A stretch of DNA of 17,105 bases from Hyphomonas sp. (lineage in GTDB: Bacteria; Pseudomonadota; Alphaproteobacteria; Caulobacterales; Hyphomonadaceae): NCBI GenBank assembly GCA_003486945.1, contig DNFL01000388.1:1-17105 (forward strand). Direction: 5' to 3'. Shown in pieces: positions 1-7,857 of this stretch. The first letter of the stretch is position 1. Each line of letters opens with the position of its first letter. Under the pieces are notes generated by a model. The model was not told the DNA's origin. It made no database searches and saw only the letters and a list, made by a program, of their open reading frames with translations. The position numbers and the translations under genes are program-made.

Positions 1-1044
1 ACGATCGCGGGCCAGACGGCGCCTTCGCCCGGCATCACGCTGATCCGTGGCGGCATCGATGTGAAGACCAATGATGTGATCATCCAGCACTTGCGCATTC
101 GCCCGGGCGACAATGGCGAGGCGCGCGCGTCAGGATTTGCGGAGGACTCGATTTCGACGCTTCGGGCGCACAATCTGATCGTCGATCACTGCTCGCTGAC
201 TTGGGCGGTGGACGAGAATCTCTCGGCCTCCGGCCCGCGCTTTACTGGCAATTCTGTTGAAGAATGGCACGCAGGCACCTCGCGCAACATCCTCTACAGC
301 CATAACCTGATCGCGGAAGGCCTAGCGGATGCGACACATCCGAAGTTCGAGCATTCGAAGGGATCGCTGATCCACGACAACATTACCGGCATCCTGATCT
401 ACGGTAATCTGTATGCGCACAATTATGAGCGCAACCCGTTGTTCAAGGGCGGTGTGCAAGGCCAGATCGTCAACAACTTCATCTATGATCCGGGCCAGCG
501 CGCGGTGCACTATAACCTGCAGGCGCTGGAATGGGGCGACGTACCGTTCCAGACCGGCCGGATGGATGTGATCGGCAATGTGATGCGAGGCGGCCTGTCG
601 ACGCGGGAGGGGTTGCCGCTCGTGATGCTGGGCGGTGACGGCGACCTGTCGCTCTATGCGCGCGACAATCTGATGGTTGACTGGAAGGGCGATCCGCTGC
701 CGGAGCGGGGATATTACACAACCGGCCGGGCGAAGATTCTGGACGCGGCGGCGCCGCAACCGCTGCCGGCCGGGCTGCCCATCCTCGCGCCTCAGGATGT
801 CGAGCGATTCGTGCTGGCGAATGCCGGTGCACGGCCCTGGGACCGGGACGGGCATGACGTGCGCGTGTTCGCCAACGCGGCCGAAGGCCGAGGCGAGATC
901 ATCGACAGCCAGTCCGTGGTTGGCGGCTACCCCAGGATGCCCGAGACGCACAGGGCGTTTGACCCTGCGGACTGGGATCTCGACACGATGCTGCCCAGAA
1001 CGGCGGCGGCCCTTGATGCCAGCCAGAAGGGCCGGGGGACCTGA
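1..1044 (+). CDS. Pectate lyase-like polysaccharide lyase, 5' end cut off by window
   Basis: Reading frame 1 is open from the first base, so the gene starts upstream; 347 residues and the stop are visible. The protein looks like a right-handed parallel beta-helix pectate lyase (PL1-type), which cleaves polygalacturonate by beta-elimination outside the cytoplasm. Visible-fragment motifs are TIAGQTAPSPGITL at the left edge, DHCSLTWAVDENLS (62-75), EHSKGSL (117-123), the Arg-Asn-Pro stretch HNYERNPLFKGG (140-151) and NNFIYDPG (158-165). This is the usual pattern of a histidine- and asparagine-rich beta-helix with a conserved RNP arginine. The C-terminal part, with a GRGEIIDSQSVVGGYP stretch, also matches bacterial pectate lyases. 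The signal peptide would lie upstream and cannot be checked. The neighbouring kduI, kduD and kdgK support uronate polymers as substrate. The exact PL family and the substrate (pectate or another uronan) are inferred. Confidence 0.85.
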   Translation, partial: TIAGQTAPSPGITLIRGGIDVKTNDVIIQHLRIRPGDNGEARASGFAEDSISTLRAHNLIVDHCSLTWAVDENLSASGPRFTGNSVEEWHAGTSRNILYSHNLIAEGLADATHPKFEHSKGSLIHDNITGILIYGNLYAHNYERNPLFKGGVQGQIVNNFIYDPGQRAVHYNLQALEWGDVPFQTGRMDVIGNVMRGGLSTREGLPLVMLGGDGDLSLYARDNLMVDWKGDPLPERGYYTTGRAKILDAAAPQPLPAGLPILAPQDVERFVLANAGARPWDRDGHDVRVFANAAEGRGEIIDSQSVVGGYPRMPETHRAFDPADWDLDTMLPRTAAALDASQKGRGT

Positions 1045-1125
1045 CGCGCCGGGCAGCTTGCCAAAACAGGGTTGCCGGGCGAGACAGGTCAGAACCGTTC
1101 TCCACGCGTACACCAAAGGCCAGTC

Positions 1126-2217
1126 GTGACCGAAACTCCTCCCCCCGATGCCGAAACTGAACTGGCGGGCGCGCTGCAGGAAGCAGCCGAATTCCGCCAG
1201 CAAGGGCGGGCGACGATCAACGATATCGCACGTATCGCGAAAGTGTCGAAGAAGACCGTCTCGCGGGTGATCAACGAGAGCCCGCTGGTCAAGCCGCGTA
1301 CGCGTCATCTGGTGAAGGCGATCATCGCCGAGCTTGGCTTCACGCCGGATCCGCAGGCGCGGGCGCTGGCGCTGCGGCGATCATTCCTGATCGGCCTCGT
1401 CTATGACAATCCGAGCCCGCAATATGTCGTAAACATGCAGCGCGGGATCCTTGACGGGCTGGAGGCGACGGACTTCCAGCTCGTGCTTCGGCCTGTGAAC
1501 CGCGCGGATGCGGATGTGCAGGACCGGCTGAAGCAGTTCATCCTGCAGCACAAACCCTTTGGCCTGATCCTTCCGCCGTCGGTGTCGGAGGATGAAGAGC
1601 TGGCGGCAATGATGCGCGCGCACGAAGTGGATTATGTGCGCATAGCCTCGGTGGAACTCGACACGCCGGGGCGCATGATCCGCACGCACGATGCGGAAGG
1701 GGCCGCGCAGGCCGCGCGGCATCTCTGCGCGCTGGGACATTCGGCGATTGCGCACATCCATGGCCCGGAAAGCTTCCGTTCGGCGCATGAGCGGCGCAGC
1801 GGTTTTATCCGGGGGCTGACGGAATCCGGTCGCAGCTTGCCAGCCGACATGATTGTCGAGGCGGGCTACACGTTTGATTCCGGCCTGCTCGCGATGGAGA
1901 AACTGCTCTATGCGCGGCGGCGCCCGACGGCGATCTTCGCGGGCAATGACGAGATGGCCACCGGCGCCTATGTTGCCGTGCGCAAGGCAGGCCTTCGTAT
2001 CCCGGAAGACATCTCGATTGTCGGCTTTGACGATACGCCGATTGCAGCGCGCCTCTGGCCGGCGCTGACGACCGTGCGCCTGCCGATCCGCGAGATGGGA
2101 CGCGCCGCAGCTAAGCTGTTGCTCGACCAGGCGGCGGGGAAGGAGCCGGAGGATCTGCTTTCCTTCTCGCCCGAGATCGTGGTGCGCGAGTCAACAGCGC
2201 CGCCACCGGCAAATTGA
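1126..2217 (+). CDS. LacI-family transcriptional regulator, probable pectin-locus repressor
   Basis: A 363-aa LacI/GalR-family regulator. A GTG start at 1126 is chosen because AAAGG (about 1115-1119) precedes it; a TTG at 1072 in the same frame has no ribosome site. The DNA-binding domain spans about residues 29-75, with ATINDIARIAKV followed by the recognition helix SKKTVSRVIN. A periplasmic-binding-protein-like effector domain follows, with the family signature IVGFDDTP near the C terminus and a final VVRESTAPP. There are about 28 residues before the helix-turn-helix, more than the few found in classical LacI proteins. It sits between the pectate lyase and kduI, on the same strand. Two identical 18-bp palindrome-like boxes in front of kduI and the TRAP genes are its likely operators (inference). 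The effector is probably an oligouronide or KDG-type catabolite, but nothing in the sequence proves it. Confidence 0.9.
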   Translation: MTETPPPDAETELAGALQEAAEFRQQGRATINDIARIAKVSKKTVSRVINESPLVKPRTRHLVKAIIAELGFTPDPQARALALRRSFLIGLVYDNPSPQYVVNMQRGILDGLEATDFQLVLRPVNRADADVQDRLKQFILQHKPFGLILPPSVSEDEELAAMMRAHEVDYVRIASVELDTPGRMIRTHDAEGAAQAARHLCALGHSAIAHIHGPESFRSAHERRSGFIRGLTESGRSLPADMIVEAGYTFDSGLLAMEKLLYARRRPTAIFAGNDEMATGAYVAVRKAGLRIPEDISIVGFDDTPIAARLWPALTTVRLPIREMGRAAAKLLLDQAAGKEPEDLLSFSPEIVVRESTAPPPAN

Positions 2218-2266
2218 TCGCTGACAGGGCTGTTTCAAGGCTTGCGGAGCCCTTTGGGGCTTGATA

Positions 2267-2284
2267 TGACACCGGTTACCAAAA
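2267..2284 (+). promoter_or_regulatory. Operator-like box before kduI
   Basis: The sequence TGACACCGGTTACCAAAA lies 22 bp before the kduI start and recurs without a mismatch at 4964-4981. The ACCGGT core is palindromic with a central CG, typical of LacI-family operators. A weak TTGATA (2261-2266) lies just upstream and TTAGAA (2285-2290) just downstream. The box would therefore lie between -35 and -10 elements, a position suited to repression. The promoter assignment is tentative; the repeat itself is directly visible. Confidence 0.7.
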
Positions 2285-2306
2285 TTAGAACAACAGGGAG
2301 CGACAC

Positions 2307-3152
2307 ATGTTCGAGAAAACCTATCACGCCACCCATCCGGACATGATGGACAGCGCCTCGACCGAAGACCTGCGCGCCCGCTACATTGTCTCAGGCCTGT
2401 TCGCGGCGGATGCCGTGAAGCTGAACTATTCACACAATGAGAGGATGGTGATTGGCGGGGCGATGCCGGTCAAAGTCAAGGTTGCGCTGCCGGCGCAGAC
2501 CGAGCCGGCCTCGGCCGCGGGTAAGCCGTTCCTGGAGCGCCGCGAAATGGGCGTCGTGAACGTCGGCGCGGGCGCGGGCACGGTGACAGTTGATGACAAG
2601 GCTTACGACATGGCGCCACGGGATGGCCTCTATGTGCCGATGGGATCGGAGGTGGAGTTTGCATCGGCTGATCCGAATTCGCCGGCGAAATACTATCTCG
2701 TTTCGACGCCCGCACATGCGCGGTTCGAGACTGTGAAGATTTCCATCGACAAGGCGGTGCCGCTGGAGCGCGGCTCGCTGGCGGAGAGCAACAAGCGCGT
2801 CATCTACCAGTATATCGTTCCGGCAACGGCGAAGTCCTGCCAACTGCTCCTTGGGCTGACGATCCTCGATACGGGGTCGGTGTGGAACACGATGCCGCCG
2901 CACCTGCATGATCGCCGTTCGGAAGTGTATTTCTATTTCGGCCTCGGCGAGAATGACCGCGTGTTCCACTTCATGGGCGAGCCCGACAAGGCGCGCCATA
3001 TGGTGATGAACAATGACGAGGCGGTGATCTCGCCGCCCTGGTCGATCCATATGGGATCGGGCACCAAGAGCTATGCGTTCATCTGGGCGATGGGCGGGGA
3101 GAACCTCGACTATACCGATATGAACGTGCTCGATATCTGCCAGCTGAAATAG
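2307..3152 (+). CDS. kduI: 5-dehydro-4-deoxy-D-glucuronate isomerase (KduI)
   Basis: A 281-aa cytoplasmic cupin isomerase that converts 5-keto-4-deoxyuronate, the product of unsaturated galacturonate, to 2,5-diketo-3-deoxygluconate. The length matches E. coli KduI (278 aa), and the sequence follows it throughout: [14 protein letters not shown] (41-54), [13 protein letters not shown] (75-87), [19 protein letters not shown] (193-211) and [18 protein letters not shown] (239-256). The zinc ligands expected from the family are present as H199, H201, E206 and H248, each offset by three from the E. coli positions. The ATG at 2307 has an AGGGAG site about 6-7 bases upstream. It is the first gene of a kduI-kduD-kdgK operon and lies directly behind the operator-like box. 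No key residue is missing. Confidence 0.96.
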   Translation: MFEKTYHATHPDMMDSASTEDLRARYIVSGLFAADAVKLNYSHNERMVIGGAMPVKVKVALPAQTEPASAAGKPFLERREMGVVNVGAGAGTVTVDDKAYDMAPRDGLYVPMGSEVEFASADPNSPAKYYLVSTPAHARFETVKISIDKAVPLERGSLAESNKRVIYQYIVPATAKSCQLLLGLTILDTGSVWNTMPPHLHDRRSEVYFYFGLGENDRVFHFMGEPDKARHMVMNNDEAVISPPWSIHMGSGTKSYAFIWAMGGENLDYTDMNVLDICQLK

Positions 3153-3161
3153 GAGCAGGCG

Positions 3162-3920
3162 ATGGCCTCGGCATTTGATCTCAGCGGCAAGATCGCGCTT
3201 GTTACGGGCGCGAATACGGGCCTCGGACAGGGGCTTGCAGTCGGCCTCGCGGAAGCGGGCGCTGACATTGTTGCAGCAGGCCGCTCTACGCCGTCAGATA
3301 CCGAGAAGGCGGTGAAGGCGCTTGGCCGCAAGTTCGCGTTTGTGCCAGCGGATTTTTCGAAGCCTTCCATGGCCGGCGAAGTCGCGCTGAAAGCTGAGGC
3401 GCCTTTCGGGCCGATTGATATTCTCATCAACAATGCCGGCACGATAAAACGCAATGACGCGCTCGAGTTCACAGAGCCAGACTGGGACGAGGTGATGGAT
3501 GTGAACCTCAAATCCGTCTTCTTTCTCAGCCAGGCGGTAGCGCGCTCGATGGTGTCTTCCGGCAATGGCGGGAAGATCATCAACATTGCTTCAATGCTGT
3601 CTTTTCAGGGCGGAATCCGCGTCGCCAGCTACACGGCGTCGAAGAGCGGAATCGCGGGCTTGACGAAACTGATGGCCAATGAATGGGCGAAACACGGCAT
3701 CAACGTGAATGCCATCGCGCCCGGATACTTCGCCACGAACAACACCGATGCTCTGAGGGCGGACGAAAAACGCAATGCGGAAATCCTCGGCCGTATTCCC
3801 GCCGGGCGCTGGGGGCGGCCATCCGATCTGGCGGGCGCTGCGGTGTTCCTGTCATCGACCGCGTCCGACTATGTTCACGGCACCGTTCTCGCCGTGGACG
3901 GCGGCTGGCTGGCGCGCTAG
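3162..3920 (+). CDS. kduD: 2-dehydro-3-deoxy-D-gluconate 5-dehydrogenase (KduD)
   Basis: A 252-aa classical short-chain dehydrogenase that reduces 2,5-diketo-3-deoxygluconate to 2-keto-3-deoxygluconate with NAD(P)H, the step after KduI. Visible motifs are the cofactor glycine motif TGANTGLG (15-22), NNAG (90-93), catalytic Ser144 in NIASMLSFQGG, and Tyr157 and Lys161 in SYTASKSG. The C-terminal DYVHGTVLAVDGGWLAR is typical of KduD. The start lies 9 bases after the kduI stop. AGGAG overlaps that stop codon, so the two are clearly one operon. By itself the family is broad (gluconate 5-dehydrogenases are similar), but the neighbours KduI and KdgK make KduD the secure choice. Confidence 0.94.
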   Translation: MASAFDLSGKIALVTGANTGLGQGLAVGLAEAGADIVAAGRSTPSDTEKAVKALGRKFAFVPADFSKPSMAGEVALKAEAPFGPIDILINNAGTIKRNDALEFTEPDWDEVMDVNLKSVFFLSQAVARSMVSSGNGGKIINIASMLSFQGGIRVASYTASKSGIAGLTKLMANEWAKHGINVNAIAPGYFATNNTDALRADEKRNAEILGRIPAGRWGRPSDLAGAAVFLSSTASDYVHGTVLAVDGGWLAR

Positions 3921-3944
3921 TTTGAGGTCTGGAGGCTGGGATTG

Positions 3945-4943
3945 ATGGTCGCGAAGGTTGTCTGCTTTGGCGAGCTGCTACTGCGCCTCACGGCGCCGGG
4001 CAGCGAGCGCCTGCTACAGTCTGCGTCTCTTGATGTTTGCGTCGGCGGCGCCGAAGCGAACGTCGCCGTGTCGCTCGCGAATTTTGGCCATGAGGTGGCG
4101 TTCGCCAGTGTTGTATCCGCCAATCCGCTCGGGTCTGCCGCGCTGGGCGAGCTTCGACGCCACGGTGTGGATACATGCGCGGTGCAGCGCGCGGCGCAGC
4201 GGATGGGGCTCTACTTCCTGGAACCAGGCGCGGTGCGCAGACCTTCGGCCATCACGTATGACCGCGCGGGCTCTGCCTTCGCCGAAGCATCGGCGGACCG
4301 GATTGACTGGCGCGCCATTCTTCCGGGAGCGGAGCTTTTTCACATTTCAGGTGTCACACCTGCTATTGGTCCGAAAGCAGCCGAGGCCGCGATCCGCGCC
4401 GCAAAGGCTGCGACGACAGCGGGCGTTCCGGTTTCATTCGATGGCAACTACCGGGCGATGCTTTGGGAAGCTTGGGACGGAGATGGCCCCACCATTCTGC
4501 GCGAGATACTTTCCGCCGCAACCTACGCCTTTATCAATGAGCGCGACATTGCGCTGATCCTCCGTGCCCGGTTCGAGGACAGGCAAGCAGCGTTCGCGGC
4601 AGCCTTCGACACGTTCCCTAACCTGAAGGCCATTGCGGCGACCACGCGCCAGCAGGCCTCGGTGGACGATCAGGCGATCGCCGGCGAGCTTGTGACGCGG
4701 GCGGGCCGGTGGGTGTCGACGGTGCACGAGCTACCGGGCGTGGTTGACCGGATTGGCGGCGGCGATGCGTTCGCGGCGGGCGCGTTGCATGGTTTCCTGA
4801 CAAAGCGCGATGCGCAGTACACGATAGATTTTGCTGTCGCGGCCGGCGCGCTGAAGCATTCGATTCCGGGTGATTTCAACCTCGTTTCTGTGGGCGAGGT
4901 TGAGGCGGCGATGTCGGGCGGAAGCTTGGACGTCAAACGCTGA
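3945..4943 (+). CDS. kdgK: 2-keto-3-deoxygluconate kinase (KdgK), PfkB family
   Basis: A 332-aa ribokinase/PfkB-family sugar kinase. In this setting it phosphorylates 2-keto-3-deoxygluconate to KDPG with ATP. The N-terminal FGELLLRLTAPG and VGGAEANVAVSLANFG (33-48) form the sugar-binding signature. FDGNYR (165-170) is typical of KDG kinases. IGGGDAFAAG (270-279) is the anion-hole and catalytic-base signature, with D274 as base. ATG at 3945 is preferred over the TTG at 3942, because GGAGG (3931-3935) is then 9 bases away. It follows kduD by 24 bases and completes the operon's KDG arm. The KDPG aldolase needed next is not in the window. The PfkB family also includes fructokinases, but context and the FDGNYR motif favour KDG. 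Confidence 0.92.
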   Translation: MVAKVVCFGELLLRLTAPGSERLLQSASLDVCVGGAEANVAVSLANFGHEVAFASVVSANPLGSAALGELRRHGVDTCAVQRAAQRMGLYFLEPGAVRRPSAITYDRAGSAFAEASADRIDWRAILPGAELFHISGVTPAIGPKAAEAAIRAAKAATTAGVPVSFDGNYRAMLWEAWDGDGPTILREILSAATYAFINERDIALILRARFEDRQAAFAAAFDTFPNLKAIAATTRQQASVDDQAIAGELVTRAGRWVSTVHELPGVVDRIGGGDAFAAGALHGFLTKRDAQYTIDFAVAAGALKHSIPGDFNLVSVGEVEAAMSGGSLDVKR

Positions 4944-4963
4944 AAGCCGCGTCAAAACTGTAT

Positions 4964-4981
4964 TGACACCGGTTACCAAAA
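4964..4981 (+). promoter_or_regulatory. Second copy of operator-like box, before TRAP transporter genes
   Basis: TGACACCGGTTACCAAAA again, identical over 18 bp to 2267-2284, in the 111-bp gap between kdgK and dctP. Here the box is preceded by T, giving a perfect TTGACA (4963-4968) that could be the -35 element. A bound repressor would then cover it directly. No good -10 is visible at normal spacing; TATGGC at 4988-4993 is the closest, 19 bases away. The box implies that the transporter has its own regulated promoter in addition to read-through from kdgK. Confidence 0.68.
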
Positions 4982-5054
4982 GGGGAGTATGGCCCCACAA
5001 AATAAAAGGCGGGCGCCGCGGCAGCGGCGGACACCGCGCACCGGGGAAACGCTG

Positions 5055-6074
5055 ATGAGGAGCCTTCCTAACTTGCCGCCGATCCGGTTCAGCCGGCGCA
5101 GCGTTGTGCTCATGGGCGCGGCGGCAGGCGCGCTGTCAGCTTGCGGCGCGCGCAGCGGGCGGGAGTTTCTCTCCACCGATACACACCCGGAAGAGTACCC
5201 GACTGTGCAGGCGGTGAAGGAGATGGGCCGTTTGCTCAGCGAGCGGACGGATGGCCGGCTTGGCGTCAAGATATATGCGGGTGGGCAGCTGGGTTCGGAG
5301 CAGGATACACTGGAGATTACTGTCTTCGGCGGCCTTGACATGAACCGCGTCAACCTTGCGCCGCTGAATTCCATCGAACCTATCACAGCAATTCCGGCTC
5401 TGCCGTTTCTATTCCAGTCAAACGAACACATGCGCCGCGCGCTGGACAGCGCGATTGGTGACGAGATCCTTGCCTCGATGGAGCCCCACGGCCTGATAGG
5501 CCTCTGTTTTTATGACAGCGGCGACCGGAATTTCTACAATACCAAGCGCCCGATCCGCACGCCCGCCGACATGCGCGGTCTGAAGATCCGTGTACCGAAC
5601 TCCGATCTTTATGTCTCCATGATCCGCGCGCTCGGAGCAGATGCAACACCGATGAGCATCGCCGAAGTGTATCAGGCGCTGGTGCAGGGCGTGATCGACG
5701 GGGCTGAGAATAACTGGCCGTCTTACGAAAGCGGCCGGCATTTCGAGGCGGCGAAGTATTACAGCCTGACCCAGCATGTGATTGCACCGGAAGTGCTTGT
5801 CATGTCGAAATCGCGTTGGGACAAGCTGGACGCGGAAGAGCGCGCCATCGTGCGCCAGGCGGCGAAAGATTCAGTGCCCTTAATGCGCGGCCTCTGGGAT
5901 CAGCGCGTCGCCGATGCGCGTGGCCGGCTGCTGGCGGCGGGCATCGAGGTCAACGACATTGAAGACAAGGCCGCGTTCGCCGCAGCAATGCGACCGGTCT
6001 GGGACCAGTACATTGCGACAGACAAGGCGCGGCGGCTGGTGTCAGAAATTGAAGCCATGGGAGCGGCCGGATGA
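5055..6074 (+). CDS. TRAP transporter substrate-binding protein (DctP family), predicted lipoprotein
   Basis: A 339-aa extracytoplasmic solute receptor of a TRAP transporter. Family marks are YAGGQLGSEQDTLE (74-87), GDRNFYNTKRPI (156-167), GLKIRVPNSDLY (175-186) with R179, the arginine that normally holds the substrate carboxylate, and VIDGAENNWPSY (213-224). The N terminus has a twin arginine (SRRSVV, 13-18), a hydrophobic stretch and a lipobox LSAC ending at C30. It therefore looks like a lipid-anchored, possibly Tat-exported receptor rather than a free periplasmic one. ATG at 5055 is preferred, because GGGGA (5043-5047) is well spaced and the signal then starts normally. ATG at 4989 would add 22 basic residues, and its AGGGGAG is only one base away. 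The substrate is inferred to be an unsaturated uronate or KDG-type acid, from the locus. Confidence 0.9.
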   Translation: MRSLPNLPPIRFSRRSVVLMGAAAGALSACGARSGREFLSTDTHPEEYPTVQAVKEMGRLLSERTDGRLGVKIYAGGQLGSEQDTLEITVFGGLDMNRVNLAPLNSIEPITAIPALPFLFQSNEHMRRALDSAIGDEILASMEPHGLIGLCFYDSGDRNFYNTKRPIRTPADMRGLKIRVPNSDLYVSMIRALGADATPMSIAEVYQALVQGVIDGAENNWPSYESGRHFEAAKYYSLTQHVIAPEVLVMSKSRWDKLDAEERAIVRQAAKDSVPLMRGLWDQRVADARGRLLAAGIEVNDIEDKAAFAAAMRPVWDQYIATDKARRLVSEIEAMGAAG

Positions 6075-6577
6075 TCCGTATGCTGGCAAATGTCACGCGC
6101 GTGGCGGCAGACATGCTGGTCAAGGCCGGCGCGCTGGGCCTTGTTCTCATGACTGTCATCATCGGCTGGCAGGTGTTTGGTCGCTATGTGCTGAACTCGA
6201 CGCCGTCCTGGTCGGAGCAGGCGGCGCTGGCACTGATGATCTGGTATGTTTCGCTCGCCGCTGCGGCGGGCGTGCGGCAGGGATTTCACATTCGCATCGT
6301 TGCGCTGGAAGAGGCGGCGGCGCCCGGGCTGCGCAAGGTCATGCAGGTTTCGTCGAATGCGATTGTCGGCCTCTGCGGCGCCGCGATGTTTGTCTGGGGC
6401 GGCGAACTCGTTCTGCGCACGTGGAGCCATTCGGTGCCATCGCTCGGCATTCCGCGCGGTCTGGTCTATCTCGGCCTGCCGATCAGCGGTGCGCTGATGG
6501 CGTTGTTCGCGCTGGAACAGGTGCTGGAGAAATTTGGATATCGCGCCGCGCCGGAAACGGCTGAGGAGGCGAGCTGA
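6071..6577 (+). CDS. TRAP transporter small permease (DctQ family)
   Basis: A 168-aa integral membrane protein with about four hydrophobic segments (near residues 15-35, 50-70, 85-110 and 130-150). Early in the protein is the DctQ-type FGRYVLNSTPSWSEQAAL, with the conserved Trp-Ser-Glu. It joins the receptor and the large permease in the inner membrane. The start overlaps the dctP stop as ATGA, indicating translational coupling. The small permease is the least conserved TRAP subunit, so the position between dctP and dctM carries much of the assignment. Confidence 0.92.
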   Translation: MIRMLANVTRVAADMLVKAGALGLVLMTVIIGWQVFGRYVLNSTPSWSEQAALALMIWYVSLAAAAGVRQGFHIRIVALEEAAAPGLRKVMQVSSNAIVGLCGAAMFVWGGELVLRTWSHSVPSLGIPRGLVYLGLPISGALMALFALEQVLEKFGYRAAPETAEEAS

Positions 6578-7857
6578 TGGAACTCCTCATTCTCATGGGT
6601 GTTCTCGTCCTCCTGCTCGCTATAGGCGTGCCGGTTGCGTATTCATTGCTGGGCGCAGCCATCGCAACTTTTCTGGCGATGGACATTCCGTTGGTCGTCG
6701 TTTTTCAGCGCCTTGCCGGCGGCATCAGCGTGTTTTCGCTGATGGCGATCCCCTTCTTCATATTCGCAGGCGACCTGATGTACCGCTCTGGCATCGCGCA
6801 GCGCCTGGTCGAGGTCGCCGAAGCTATGCTCGGGCGAACGCGGGGCGGGCTTGGCCTCGTCAATGTTGGCGCGTCGACCATGTTCGGTGCTGTTTCAGGC
6901 TCGGCCATCGCCAGTGCATCAGCGATGGGCTCCACGCTCATGCCATTGATGAAGCAGAAGGGATATGACGCGGACTATGCGGTCAACGTGACGGTTACCG
7001 CGGCCATCGTGGGCCTGCTCATTCCGCCTTCGCACAACATGATCATCTATTCCGCAGCCTCCGGTATCGGCGTGCCGATAGGCGACCTGTTTCTCGCGGG
7101 TATCGTTCCGGGGCTAATAACGGCGGCGATCCTGATGGCGGTGACTTGGGTTGTCGCGGTCAAGCGTGGCTATCCGAGCGGCAAGTTTCCCGGATGGCGC
7201 GTTTTCATCCGTACGCTGCTGTTTGCAATTCCGGGCCTGATGGCAGCCGTCATCATCATGGGCGGCATCCTGTCGGGCATCTTCACAGCGACCGAGTCGT
7301 CGGCCATTGCCGTCATCTACACGGTCCTCGTCGGCGCGTTTGTTTATCGCTCCCTTGGCTGGTCGCGCTTTGTGGATGCCGCGCAGCAATCGGTGAGGGT
7401 CACTTCGATGGTGCTGCTGATCATCGGCGCAGCAACGGCATTTGGCTATGCCCTCGCCATTCTTGAAGCGCCGGCGCAGCTTGCCGAGCTCATCACGTCG
7501 ATCACGCGCAATCCGCTGCTCATCCTTCTCATCATCAACATCACGCTGCTCGTGCTGGGCACGTTCATGGACATGTCGCCGCTGATCGTGATCACGACGC
7601 CGATCCTGCTGCCGGTTGCGATGGAGGTGGGCGTGGATCCGGTTCACTTCGGTATCATCATGATGCTGAACCTCGGAATTGGCCTCGTCACGCCGCCAGT
7701 AGGATCGGTGCTGTTCGTCGGAGCAGCCGTAGGGAACCTCAAGGTTGAGGATGCGGTGCGCACGATCTGGCCGTTTTACCTCGCGTTGATTGCGTCGCTG
7801 ATGCTGATCACCTTCATTCCTGCACTGTCGCTCGCCTTGCCGCAGATGTTCAAATGA
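6577..7857 (+). CDS. TRAP transporter large permease (DctM family)
   Basis: A 426-aa polytopic membrane protein, the usual length for DctM, with roughly a dozen hydrophobic segments. It forms the sodium- or proton-coupled transport channel of the TRAP system. Family-like stretches are IPFFIFAGDLMYRSGIA near residue 50, FGAVSGSAIASASAMGS near 105-121, the loop IPPSHNMIIYSAASG near 149, and GLVTPPVGSVLFVG near 370. Its ATG overlaps the dctQ stop by one base (TGATG), with GAGGAGG just upstream, so dctP, dctQ and dctM form one unit. With the operator-like box before dctP, the system is probably induced by pectin breakdown products. Confidence 0.95.
   Translation: MELLILMGVLVLLLAIGVPVAYSLLGAAIATFLAMDIPLVVVFQRLAGGISVFSLMAIPFFIFAGDLMYRSGIAQRLVEVAEAMLGRTRGGLGLVNVGASTMFGAVSGSAIASASAMGSTLMPLMKQKGYDADYAVNVTVTAAIVGLLIPPSHNMIIYSAASGIGVPIGDLFLAGIVPGLITAAILMAVTWVVAVKRGYPSGKFPGWRVFIRTLLFAIPGLMAAVIIMGGILSGIFTATESSAIAVIYTVLVGAFVYRSLGWSRFVDAAQQSVRVTSMVLLIIGAATAFGYALAILEAPAQLAELITSITRNPLLILLIINITLLVLGTFMDMSPLIVITTPILLPVAMEVGVDPVHFGIIMMLNLGIGLVTPPVGSVLFVGAAVGNLKVEDAVRTIWPFYLALIASLMLITFIPALSLALPQMFK

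Noticed and set aside
322..1308. 328-codon frame on the - strand over the pectate lyase and the LacI start
   Set aside because: Overlaps two clearly recognised + strand genes, and its translation shows no family motif.
4989..5054. Upstream ATG for the TRAP receptor
   Set aside because: AGGGGAG is only about one base from it, and it would place 22 basic residues before a normal signal peptide. The ATG at 5055 is better.
6989..7000. Operator-like TGACGGTTACCG inside dctM
   Set aside because: It lacks the first ACC of the ACCGGT core and lies inside a coding region; probably chance.
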